Assembly (NCBI GenBank): GCA_030950825.1
Contig: JAUZQT010000032.1
Coordinates: 1-7,711, forward strand
DNA from: Mariprofundaceae bacterium
GTDB taxonomy: Bacteria; Pseudomonadota; Zetaproteobacteria; Mariprofundales; Mariprofundaceae
DNA length: 7,711 nt
Direction of reading: 5' to 3'
In this document: piece after piece, positions 1 through 6,569 of the stretch
How the letters are laid out: each line of letters begins with the position of its first letter
Position numbering within the stretch: the first letter of the stretch is position 1
The notes under the pieces: model-generated
Told to the model about the DNA's origin: nothing
The model's input: only the letters and a program-made list of their open reading frames with translations
Database searches by the model: none
Translations under genes and position numbers: made by a program

Positions 1-385
1 TGTCAATGACGACAACATTACCAGATTGGGAGGTCGTATAACTCTTATTCCCTTCAAAATTTTCAGATTTAAGCGTAAAGTCCACGGCACTGGCATTGGT
101 CACTTCGATGCAAACATTCTTCGATATACGAGCCCCTGGAAGGTTCGGGATAGCTGCCAAAACACCCGTAATTGCTGCCAAATCCAAATAAACCTGCTGG
201 TCAACATAGTAGGCTTCTTCAGCCGTTGCAAGATTGCGCATATCTGAAACAGCCGAAGCGTTAAATGTATTGGTGCGATAGCTGGCAAATGCAGGAATCG
301 CAATCGCCGCTAAAATACCAATGATTGCAACAACAACCATGAGTTCAATGAGTGTAAATCCCCTTTCTGCATTCCCTTGACGCAT
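1..385 (-). CDS. Type IV pilin (PilA/PilE-like major pilin), 3' end outside window
   Basis: Structural subunit of a type IV pilus, made as a prepilin, cleaved and N-methylated by the prepilin peptidase at the inner membrane, then assembled into the fibre. The visible 128 residues begin with a short charged leader (MRQGNAERG) followed by the class III cleavage site G9|F10-T-L-I-E14. The conserved Glu at +5 and the hydrophobic helix at about residues 10-33 (LMVVVAIIGILAAIAIPAF) are both present. The following region, with DMRNLATAEEAYYVDQQVY, is typical of the alpha-1 spine and early globular domain of major pilins. One Cys (92) is visible, so a C-terminal disulfide partner would lie outside the window. 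The start is fixed by the leader length and by a GAGGA ribosome binding site 9 nt upstream. The stop codon is not in the window. Assignment to the type IV pilin family is firm. Whether this is the major pilin or a minor or pseudopilin is less sure. Confidence 0.93.
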   Translation of the reverse strand, partial: MRQGNAERGFTLIELMVVVAIIGILAAIAIPAFASYRTNTFNASAVSDMRNLATAEEAYYVDQQVYLDLAAITGVLAAIPNLPGARISKNVCIEVTNASAVDFTLKSENFEGNKSYTTSQSGNVVVID

Positions 386-394
386 AACAAATAA

Positions 395-399
395 TCCTC
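395..399 (-). promoter_or_regulatory. Ribosome binding site of the pilin gene
   Basis: On the minus strand GAGGA lies 9 nt before the ATG at 385. It supports that start, which also gives a normal short prepilin leader of nine residues. Confidence 0.7.
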
Positions 400-478
400 A
401 GCCGTTTTTATAGCCTACCCTTTTATAAATTAATAGCATTTCACCAGTGGCAATCATGCTCACTTTCAAACATCGTAA

Positions 479-508
479 AATGTACCACCCAAGCACAAAA
501 ACTGTCAA
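479..508 (-). promoter_or_regulatory. Possible sigma70-type promoter of the pilin gene
   Basis: In the 143-bp gap between ppiD and the pilin gene, the minus strand carries a perfect -35 box TTGACA (503-508). After an 18-bp spacer comes TACATT (479-484), which matches four of six bases of TATAAT. Transcription would begin near 472 and give a leader of roughly 85 nt. Within that leader, 435-460 is an imperfect inverted repeat (AGCAT/ATGCT arms with a CAC/GTG inner pair) that could be an operator or a weak hairpin. Pilin genes are often RpoN-dependent. A TGGTAC half-site is present, but no TTGC follows at the required spacing, so sigma54 is less likely. No convincing terminator for ppiD is seen in this gap. 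Confidence 0.4.
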
Positions 509-528
509 CCAGCATTGATCAACCGCAC

Positions 529-2130
529 TCAAATTCTCTCAAGCACCTCATTGTGAATGACAATTTCATGGCGATCGCGTACCGTTGATATCCAGCGTGC
601 AAAGCGTACCGCACCTTTGGCTTTTGCCGCTTCCAAAGCAATCGCTGCTTTTTCTTCTTCAAAGACCGCATCATCACCCGCTATGGCTTCAACAACATAT
701 ACCAGTGCTAAACCGCGCGAAGTCACGACGGCTTTACCAGCCCACTGGCCTACCCCTGTGTTAAAAGCAGCTGCAATAATATCAGCAGTTAACCAATTCG
801 CATAATCACCCGCACCATTTCGGCGCACGGGCTTTGAAATAAATTTGGCATAACCACCTTTTTGCGCAAGCTCATCGGGCGATAATTCAGCAGCCTCGGC
901 AATCAATGATTTGGCAAGCGCCGCCGCTTTATCTTTGGCTGCATCACTGCGAGCATCCTCATAAACTTCAACGCGCACATCATTGAGTGCCAATAGCTCA
1001 GGTTCAATCCGCTGCATGGATTCAATGGCCATAAAACGCCCATCATCCAGCTCAATAATATCAATGCTATCACCAGGAATCGTTGCAAAAGCGCGTTTAA
1101 GCAGAGTCTGATCGCTGCCAAGCAATGCATCAGTCAGTGCCTGGTCTCTATCAATGGCTTCTGTTTCGTAAACGGCTAAGCCTAGGCTATTAGCAGCAAT
1201 CTTGAGGGAGTCCTCCATACCTAGGGCATTATCCAAATCTTGTGATAATTCGTAGGCTTCATCTCGGGCTTTTTCCAGTACTAAAGTTTGCAATAGTGCA
1301 TCATGCACTTCACTCAGTGGCTTACTAATACCATCAACAGTCCATACAGACTTGCGCGTTTCATAAGCTGCTGCGACCTCTTCTTCATCAATACGAAGAT
1401 CCTTGGCAAGCTCCACGGGATTAATTTCTACAATATTAACGCGAACTTTTAGTTTAGAGTGGTAATTTTGTGTATGATTATCATACCAACGCTGCGCGGC
1501 TTTATCATCAACTTTTATATCATCCATAAGGTTTTCAGGATCAATCATCAATGCTGCAATGGTGCGTTGCGAAAATTCACGTTCAAATTGCGCACGAACC
1601 TCGGCATCACTCACTTGTGCAGAATCCACAATAGCCCTTTGCAAAGCGTCAATCATCAAGTTAACACGTGTTTCTGCTTCATAATCTCGAGGGGTGGCAA
1701 AGCCCATATTACGGGTGAACGTGTGATAACGCTGAGAATCAAAGACACCCGCTTGCTGAAATGTCGGGTTGTTTTGCACATACGAAAGCAAGGCTACATC
1801 CGATGCAACAAGCCCCATACGAGCCGCTTCATCAAGCATTAGCTGACGGTTAATCATGGTTTGAAGTGTGCTGTCTTTTACACCCAATTGCTCAACCAGT
1901 GTTTTTGAAAACTGCTGCCCCAACATGGCACGGTAGCTATTGAGTTGCCGATCATAGCTTTGTGAGAAGCTTCGATCACTGATCGGTTTGCCATCCACTT
2001 CTGCGACATAAGCAACACGATTCCCTGTAAAATAGTCACCCACACCCCACAAGCCAAAGGAGAGCGCTATACCCCCAAGAATGACCTTGGCAATCCATGA
2101 TTGTGCCTGGTTACGCATAATTTCAAGCAT
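529..2130 (-). CDS. ppiD: PpiD-like periplasmic chaperone (SurA N-terminal domain protein) lacking the parvulin domain
   Basis: PpiD-family proteins are inner-membrane-anchored periplasmic chaperones near the Sec translocon that assist newly exported proteins. The N-terminus MLEIMRNQAQSWIAKVILGG plus the following helix ending in LSFGLWGVGDYF is the classic PpiD cytoplasmic stub and single membrane anchor. The SurA-like N-domain follows (VDGKPISDRSFSQSYDRQ, then TLQTMINRQLMLDEAARMGL, then FDSQRYHTFTRNMGF). The C-terminal part resembles the PpiD C-terminal helical region. The protein has 533 residues against about 620 for E. coli PpiD. The gap falls at about residues 263-270: the pre-parvulin segment (EEEVAAAYETRKSVWTV) runs straight into the post-parvulin segment (KPLSEVHDALLQTLVLEKAR). 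I chose the ATG at 2130 because GGGGA lies 6 nt upstream and MLExxR is the family's usual start. An in-frame ATG six codons earlier (2148) has no ribosome binding site. The gene is divergent from the MCE operon. Confidence 0.88.
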   Translation of the reverse strand: MLEIMRNQAQSWIAKVILGGIALSFGLWGVGDYFTGNRVAYVAEVDGKPISDRSFSQSYDRQLNSYRAMLGQQFSKTLVEQLGVKDSTLQTMINRQLMLDEAARMGLVASDVALLSYVQNNPTFQQAGVFDSQRYHTFTRNMGFATPRDYEAETRVNLMIDALQRAIVDSAQVSDAEVRAQFEREFSQRTIAALMIDPENLMDDIKVDDKAAQRWYDNHTQNYHSKLKVRVNIVEINPVELAKDLRIDEEEVAAAYETRKSVWTVDGISKPLSEVHDALLQTLVLEKARDEAYELSQDLDNALGMEDSLKIAANSLGLAVYETEAIDRDQALTDALLGSDQTLLKRAFATIPGDSIDIIELDDGRFMAIESMQRIEPELLALNDVRVEVYEDARSDAAKDKAAALAKSLIAEAAELSPDELAQKGGYAKFISKPVRRNGAGDYANWLTADIIAAAFNTGVGQWAGKAVVTSRGLALVYVVEAIAGDDAVFEEEKAAIALEAAKAKGAVRFARWISTVRDRHEIVIHNEVLERI

Positions 2131-2136
2131 TGATAA

Positions 2137-2141
2137 TCCCC
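2137..2141 (-). promoter_or_regulatory. Ribosome binding site deciding the ppiD start
   Basis: On the minus strand GGGGA lies 6 nt before the ATG at 2130. The upstream ATG at 2148 is preceded only by an AT-rich run without purine-rich complementarity to 16S rRNA, so 2130 is preferred. Confidence 0.6.
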
Positions 2142-2187
2142 GTTCCATTGTTTTAATAAATTAAAAAGTCTTCCAAAATGAAACGAA

Positions 2188-3144
2188 ATGCTACTCAAGG
2201 AATATTTGGCAAGCAAGGTGATTGTCACAGATGCTTGTCACGGGCGGGTAATAAAGTGCATTGAATATATACATGATGTGATCTGTATCGCTTGTCTTTC
2301 ATGGCAAAGCATCTATACCTGCACAATGGACGTATTACAAAAGTTGATTCATCAGTGTCACCAAGGTGCTGACCGAGTGGGGATATACTTCTTAAAGATA
2401 TTACTGAGTATTCATCGGTTTTTACACATTTTCATATCTGTATTACAGGTTTTCTTACCCATGCGTTGGCTCTATCGCCCAGCCGTTATGAATGTCATCA
2501 TCCGCCAAATTTACTTTACAGGTGTTCAAAGTCTGCCATGGATTCTGCTTATTTCTTTAGGAACAGGGGCGCTTACCGTTTATGCCATTGTGGATTTCTC
2601 TCGCCGTGTACAAGACTTATCACTGATTGGAAGCTTGATTAATGGCATACTGGTACAAGAAATGGCTCCTTTCTTGGTCGCTTTTTTCTTGCTGGCACGC
2701 TCTGGCGTAGCCGTGGTCACAGAAGTGGGTCATATGCGGGCACGTGGAGAGGAAGCGCTATTACGAAGTCTCGGCATATCAGCTTATGAGTATTTATATA
2801 TGCCAAGGGTTCTGGCATTTTCTTTATGCGGCATGGTATTAACCTTTATTTTTGTTGTCGTTTCAATATGGGTTGGCGGCTTGGTTGTATTTTGGACAAA
2901 CACACTGAATTTCAATGCCTTTTTATTTGAAGTGCAGCGAGGAACTGATCTTAAGGAGATTTTAAGCATGGTCATTAAGGGGATGTTTTACCCCATGTTA
3001 TCATGCGTGATTCTTTTGGATCAGGGAAGCCTAGTCGGCGATGATCCGAATCAAATTCCCATACGTGCGACCCACGGGGTGCTAGGAGCCTTATTATTGA
3101 TACTATTTCTGGATATCCTGTGGGTGATCATATGGAATCTCTAA
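2188..3144 (+). CDS. mlaE: MlaE-family ABC permease of an MCE lipid transport system
   Basis: Inner-membrane permease subunit expected to pair with an MlaF-type ATPase and a hexameric MCE protein to move phospholipid or another lipid between the inner and outer membranes. The family core starts at VIIRQIYFTGVQSLPWILL (about residues 103-121). It continues through several hydrophobic helices, the VQEMAPFLVAFFLLARSG segment (about 156-173), the coupling-helix region EVGHMRARGEEALLRSLGIS (179-198), MPRVLAF, and the C-terminal DQG...ATHGVLGALLLILFLDILW end. The coupling motif, usually EQIDAL, reads GEEALL here. The longest frame gives 318 residues against about 260 for the family. Met47 (ATG at 2326) would give 272 residues, closer to the norm, and would leave room for a divergent promoter. 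No start candidate has a good Shine-Dalgarno sequence, so the 5' end is uncertain and the longest open frame is reported. Its 3' end overlaps the next gene. The symbol is at family level. Confidence 0.87.
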   Translation: MLLKEYLASKVIVTDACHGRVIKCIEYIHDVICIACLSWQSIYTCTMDVLQKLIHQCHQGADRVGIYFLKILLSIHRFLHIFISVLQVFLPMRWLYRPAVMNVIIRQIYFTGVQSLPWILLISLGTGALTVYAIVDFSRRVQDLSLIGSLINGILVQEMAPFLVAFFLLARSGVAVVTEVGHMRARGEEALLRSLGISAYEYLYMPRVLAFSLCGMVLTFIFVVVSIWVGGLVVFWTNTLNFNAFLFEVQRGTDLKEILSMVIKGMFYPMLSCVILLDQGSLVGDDPNQIPIRATHGVLGALLLILFLDILWVIIWNL

Positions 3145-3803
3145 GCGATGCACTGCATTGGAGCCTTATTCCAATATATGACCAAAACGTGCCTGCAGAC
3201 CATATATGTCGTGGCAGACATATCCGTTTGATCATGAATAGCCGAATGCAATATATGTTATTAAAGCATTTCTTTCCAGATCACGAATCCAGTGATCATT
3301 ATGTATGGCTGACGCATGAAAAAAAGAACTCAGCCGCTGGAGGCGCACTATTTTGCAGGCATGTTGGTAGCATGATCCGCCGTCGGGGTTTGTTAGCAAA
3401 CCTAAGTATTCGCGAAAATTTATTATTGCCTTTTTTGTATGCTGAAGGTGGAAAATCTTTAGAAAAGGCTGAACATGAAGTAACTGAGGTGGCTGAATCC
3501 CTTGGTTTAAGCGCGTTACTTTATGAGCAAGCAGGGGAGCGATCTGCTTATACCCATGCTTTGGTCAGCTTGGGGCGCTGCATACTCAAAAAATCCAGTG
3601 TCATTATAATGCAAGAGGTTCACATGGGAATGCCTCCTGAACGTTTGCAAATATTTCATCATAAGGTCAAACAAACCATTCAATGCCTAGGCTCAGGAGT
3701 ATTGTACTTAACATCATTTCAGGATGAGGGCTCAGGGTTAGAATTTTCACAGACACATGAAATAAAATGCGATAATGTGCCCGATATGAGTGGTATATGG
3801 TAG
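3120..3803 (+). CDS. Degenerate MlaF-like ABC ATPase subunit (predicted catalytically dead)
   Basis: The gene sits in the MlaF position between permease and MCE protein. The region VGSMIRRRGLLANLSIRENL (82-101), followed by LLPF, matches the MlaF segment that normally reads FQxgALFdsLTVxeNVxxPL. EVAESLGLSALL (123-134) matches the helix before the signature, and VIIMQEVHMGM (161-171) sits in the Walker B and D-loop position. All catalytic motifs are missing. The Walker A position (about 38-48) reads LIMNSRMQYML, with no GxxGxGKS. The Q-loop Gln is Arg. LSGGM/Q is replaced by QAGER (137-141). The Walker B Asp is Gln165, although Glu166 remains. The H-loop His position reads LTSFQ (197-201). The frame is intact for 227 codons and overlaps both neighbours, which argues against simple decay. 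The listed start is GTG 3120; ATG 3132, with GGGTGA just upstream, is at least as likely. Family placement rests on context plus partial motif matches, so a few percent doubt remains. Confidence 0.75.
   Translation: MGDHMESLSDALHWSLIPIYDQNVPADHICRGRHIRLIMNSRMQYMLLKHFFPDHESSDHYVWLTHEKKNSAAGGALFCRHVGSMIRRRGLLANLSIRENLLLPFLYAEGGKSLEKAEHEVTEVAESLGLSALLYEQAGERSAYTHALVSLGRCILKKSSVIIMQEVHMGMPPERLQIFHHKVKQTIQCLGSGVLYLTSFQDEGSGLEFSQTHEIKCDNVPDMSGIW
3204..3223 (+). repeat. Perfect 7-bp inverted repeat inside the ATPase-like gene
   Basis: ATATGTC (3204-3210) and GACATAT (3217-3223) are exact reverse complements around a 6-nt loop. The repeat lies just upstream of the part coding for the lost Walker A. 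It could form a small mRNA hairpin near the 5' end of the cistron. The stem is AT-rich, no T-run follows, and it is probably incidental. Confidence 0.3.
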
Positions 3804-4807
3804 ATTCTTTAAATTTTGTATCAAGCATCAAACGCCAAGTTGGCTGGTTTGTGATACTCGGCATTGGCGTGCTTATTTTAGTCATACTTATTGCCAGTAT
3901 GCGCAGCCATGTCTTTGCCAAAAAGTTTTATCTATTTGTAGCGCCTCCCTCTGCCAGTATGTTCTATGAAGGCCAGACCGTAAAATTTCAAGGTTTTGGC
4001 ATTGGTAATATTGACCGAATATCCTTACAGGATGAAGGGCAGGTGCGCGTTTCTTTGCGTTTGCTGGAGCGTTATCGCCCCATGGTACATCAAGGTGCCG
4101 TCGTTCAATTAATGAAAGAAGGACTGCTAGGAGAGCAAATTCTAATACTGACCCAGGGTGATACCAGCAAACCCATGCTAAATGATGGTGCGATATTGGC
4201 GTATGAAGAAGAAGCTTCACTCAAGCAGCTCATCACATCATTAAAGCCTGGTGTTATAAATGCCAATATATTATTAAAAGAGTTGGCAACGCTGTCATTA
4301 TGGATGAATGATCCTTACAGTGATTTGCGAGTAAGCATGGCTGGTTTACGAGAAATAAGCGAGTCTGTTCAAGGTGAAAATGTGCATTTGGCGATGCAAA
4401 GCTTAACGAATACCTTACAAAAACTTGATGCTATTGTGGCTGATTTAGATGAACAGAAGCTTCCCATGCAATTGGCCGATACACTGCGTAGGGGTACGTC
4501 AATTTTAAAAAACATTGAACCCCTTTCTAAAGCCCTTGCTTCCGATGGCGTTGAAACCATACAACGCAGCAATGATTTATTAAAGCATGTCAATGAGCTT
4601 TCGGCTTCCATGACCGTGATTACCACAGACCTATCAGAAGTATCACCAGAATTGACTGCTGTGGCACGAGATTCCCGTGCTACATTGAAAGAAATGAGGG
4701 CGTTGTTATTAAAATTACAAAATACATGGTTGGTGGCTGGTAGCTCTCCTAAAAAGAAGCCAAAAAAGCTTGAAACAGCACCACCAGTATTGAACCTGCA
4801 ACCATGA
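3797..4807 (+). CDS. mlaD: MlaD-family MCE protein, membrane-anchored lipid-binding subunit
   Basis: MCE proteins form hexameric rings or tubes in the periplasm that carry lipid from the permease towards the outer membrane. One N-terminal membrane helix (about 15-34, GWFVILGIGVLILVILIAS) anchors the protein. A single MCE domain follows at about 44-120, with the family pattern FYEGQTVKFQGFGIGNIDRI and, near its end, VVQLMKEGLLGEQILILTQG (the LLGE motif). Residues 140-310 are predicted largely helical with regular Leu spacing, fitting a needle or coiled-coil extension as in longer MCE proteins such as LetB or PqiB-type relatives. The end has a basic cluster KKKPKK (319-324). The length of 336 residues is clearly longer than E. 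coli MlaD (about 180). ATG 3797 overlaps the ATPase gene's stop by 7 nt and the 3' end overlaps the lipoprotein gene by 4 nt, both signs of translational coupling. The symbol is at family level. Confidence 0.92.
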   Translation: MVDSLNFVSSIKRQVGWFVILGIGVLILVILIASMRSHVFAKKFYLFVAPPSASMFYEGQTVKFQGFGIGNIDRISLQDEGQVRVSLRLLERYRPMVHQGAVVQLMKEGLLGEQILILTQGDTSKPMLNDGAILAYEEEASLKQLITSLKPGVINANILLKELATLSLWMNDPYSDLRVSMAGLREISESVQGENVHLAMQSLTNTLQKLDAIVADLDEQKLPMQLADTLRRGTSILKNIEPLSKALASDGVETIQRSNDLLKHVNELSASMTVITTDLSEVSPELTAVARDSRATLKEMRALLLKLQNTWLVAGSSPKKKPKKLETAPPVLNLQP

Positions 4808-5655
4808 CACGCCGTTTTATCACCATCGTCTTATTTGTTACATGGCTGTCAGCATGTGCTAGTGGCCATAAAACAAATATGCCGACAATTGAAAACCCTT
4901 ATCTACAACATTTGCATGATTTTACCCATGTCGGTGTCGAAGCCATGCAGCAAGAGAAATGGCCTGTCGCCATTCAGGTATTTGAGAAGGCCTTAAACAT
5001 GGCAAAACTCATCAATGAGCCCGCAACATTGATTCGTTCTTGGTATAATGTATCCATGGCCTATAAGGCCGCATCTAAGATGCAAAAGGCAGAAGCCAGC
5101 TTGCAACAGACATTATCTTTGGCACAACTACATCACGTATTGGCTGATGAGATAAGGGCGAAACTACAATTAAATTTGATTCATTTTGCACAAGATCGCC
5201 AGTTCGAGGAAGTACCCGCACTCCCTACTGGCCTTGCTGCCGATATATATTTGATGGCTGGCAAGTTGGCCTATCTACAACACCATGAACAGCACTCTAA
5301 GCAACGCTATGCCCTAGCTATCCGCGCCAGTGGTGAAGACCGCGTTGGTTTATCATCACAGGCAAAAGCCTTACTGGGCTTGGCGCAACTGGCGAAAAGA
5401 GAAACAGACGCGCAACTGGCTAAAAACTACGCTTTAAAGGTATTGCGTATTTGTCATCAAATCGGCGAGCCAAGACTGTCAGCACATGCTTCTTTATTAT
5501 TGGCAGGCCTTCCTCATGGGCTATCACAGCAAGAAGCTTTGGATTATGCTCGGCGTGCAAAGAATATTTATGTGCTTTTGCATGACAAGTATGGGCAAAA
5601 AAAAGCTGAAATGTTATTGCAAAAATTGATTAAAAGTAGCCAAATATTCAGATAA
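4804..5655 (+). CDS. TPR-containing lipoprotein, last gene of the MCE operon
   Basis: Signal peptide MTRRFITIVLFVTW leads to a lipobox L15-S-A-C18, so Cys18 is expected to be lipidated. The +2 residue is Ala, not Asp, which fits sorting to the outer membrane. The mature protein is almost all helical with tetratricopeptide-like repeats. The clearest are about 38-70 (VGVEAMQQEKWPVAIQVFEK) and about 76-109 (WYNVSMAYKAASKMQKAEAS). Weaker repeats lie at about 182-216 and 223-258 (ALDYARRAKNIYVLLHDKYG). The start ATG overlaps the MCE gene's TGA as ATGA. MCE operons often end with an auxiliary lipoprotein of the PqiC/LptE-like type; this one does not look like that family and seems to fill the slot with a TPR scaffold. 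A role in docking the MCE tube at the outer membrane is inference only. It is 283 residues long and not recognisable as a named family. Confidence 0.85.
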   Translation: MTRRFITIVLFVTWLSACASGHKTNMPTIENPYLQHLHDFTHVGVEAMQQEKWPVAIQVFEKALNMAKLINEPATLIRSWYNVSMAYKAASKMQKAEASLQQTLSLAQLHHVLADEIRAKLQLNLIHFAQDRQFEEVPALPTGLAADIYLMAGKLAYLQHHEQHSKQRYALAIRASGEDRVGLSSQAKALLGLAQLAKRETDAQLAKNYALKVLRICHQIGEPRLSAHASLLLAGLPHGLSQQEALDYARRAKNIYVLLHDKYGQKKAEMLLQKLIKSSQIFR

Positions 5656-5692
5656 ATAAATTGGACTCATTTGTTTCATGTTAAATAAATAT

Positions 5693-5697
5693 AGGAA
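5693..5697 (+). promoter_or_regulatory. Ribosome binding site deciding the PP2C gene start
   Basis: AGGAA lies 7 nt before the ATG at 5705. The in-frame ATG at 5678 has no such site, so the shorter 280-residue product is preferred. Confidence 0.6.
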
Positions 5698-5704
5698 CCC
5701 TGCT

Positions 5705-6547
5705 ATGCAAAAACTATTTAAGCCATTACTTGCAACCGAATCACCTAACTATGTGAGAGCTATTGATGTTGATACTGTCATTGCCACTGACATAGGCAGA
5801 CGCAAAGAACAACAAGACGCTGCTGCACATTTCTTGTTGCATCGTGGTCATGCCTCTCTCGCTGTGGTGGCAGATGGCATGGGTGGTTTTGGTGGAGGGG
5901 GACTCGCCAGTCAGCTATTGGTAGAGGCATGCGCCCAATTTGCCAGAGAATATGCTTATCAAAAAGTAAGCAACCCTTACAATATGCTACAACAAATAAT
6001 GAAAGCGGCGCATCATGCGATGCACGATGCTGCAACAGATCACTCCTTCCGCCCTCATGCTACATGTGCCTTGCTTTACCTTGATCAGAACTGCGCACAC
6101 TGGGCGCATATCGGGGATTGCAGGGTCTACCAATGGAATGGTGCCTCTATCAAACACACCAAGGATCACTCTATTGTGCAAAAGCTATTTGATGAAGGGA
6201 AGATTAGAGCCGATGAAATGGCCAAGCACCCTGAGCAACACAAAGTATTACGTGCACTTGGAATGAAAGTTGATATCCCAAAGTTTGATTACGGTTGTTG
6301 TCATTCTACCAATGGTTTTACTTTTTTATTGTGCTCTGATGGCTTCTGGGGCAACCTTTCGCATGATGAAGTTTCTTCTTTGATGCAGGCGGCAGATCTA
6401 AAAAAATCGTTAAGTGAGCGCATATTACTAGCGAAATCTCAAGCGGATGCACACTGCGATAATATAACAGCTCTGCTTTGCCGAAGTGTCGCTGATGATG
6501 ATGATGATGATGATGACAACGAAGTGATTTCTATCGTGCCTAATTAA
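5705..6547 (+). CDS. PP2C-type Ser/Thr protein phosphatase with poly-Asp C-terminus
   Basis: Cytoplasmic metal-dependent phosphatase that removes phosphate from Ser/Thr, usually countering a Hanks-type kinase or acting on a regulator. PP2C motifs appear in order (numbering from ATG 5705): TDIGRRKEQQDA with metal Asp38; VVADGMGG with Asp57-Gly58; HIGDCRVYQW (135-144); TKDHS (152-156); LLCSDGFW with Asp212; and CDNITALL with Asp252. All four metal aspartates are kept, so activity is expected. The usual NED of motif 1 is QQD, and the usual GDSR is GDCR. A loop FGGGGLAS follows DGMGG. There are no membrane segments. The end carries eight consecutive Asp (264-271), then NEVISIVPN. It starts 49 bp after the MCE operon's lipoprotein and could be co-transcribed with it, since no clear terminator or promoter is seen in the gap. 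The unrecognised gene 22 bp downstream is its likely operon partner. Confidence 0.93.
   Translation: MQKLFKPLLATESPNYVRAIDVDTVIATDIGRRKEQQDAAAHFLLHRGHASLAVVADGMGGFGGGGLASQLLVEACAQFAREYAYQKVSNPYNMLQQIMKAAHHAMHDAATDHSFRPHATCALLYLDQNCAHWAHIGDCRVYQWNGASIKHTKDHSIVQKLFDEGKIRADEMAKHPEQHKVLRALGMKVDIPKFDYGCCHSTNGFTFLLCSDGFWGNLSHDEVSSLMQAADLKKSLSERILLAKSQADAHCDNITALLCRSVADDDDDDDDNEVISIVPN
6494..6514 (+). repeat. GAT trinucleotide microsatellite (7 copies)
   Basis: Seven uninterrupted GAT units followed by GAC encode the eight-Asp run near the PP2C C-terminus. Slippage would change tail length by whole residues without a frameshift. Confidence 0.9.
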
Positions 6548-6556
6548 TGAACGCCT

Positions 6557-6562
6557 GGGAGG
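6557..6562 (+). promoter_or_regulatory. Strong ribosome binding site of the downstream unknown gene
   Basis: GGGAGG, 7 nt before ATG 6570, is the best Shine-Dalgarno match in the window and fixes the start of the last gene. It suggests that gene is translated more strongly than its neighbours. Confidence 0.75.
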
Positions 6563-6569
6563 TTTGAAG

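Noticed and set aside
435..460. Sigma54 promoter for the pilin gene around the TTGCCACTGG stretch
   Set aside because: The invariant GG and GC pairs do not occur at the required spacing on the minus strand.
386..528. Rho-independent terminator for ppiD before the pilin gene
   Set aside because: The TTTTT run near 496-502 is not preceded by a GC-rich stem; only a TTGATCAA palindrome and a three-base-pair stem are seen.
1459..1842. 127-residue plus-strand open frame opposite ppiD
   Set aside because: It lies wholly antisense to a strongly supported coding gene, has no ribosome binding site, and its sequence looks like a shadow translation.
2188..2325. STAS domain fused to the N-terminus of the permease
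   Set aside because: Some MlaE proteins carry one, but the stretch here is only about half the needed length and lacks a recognisable STAS pattern.
5661..5700. Possible promoter between the TPR lipoprotein and PP2C genes (TTGGAC then TAAATA)
   Set aside because: The spacing between boxes is 15 or 19 bp and the start point would fall on or next to the ribosome binding site; AT-rich chance match is more likely.
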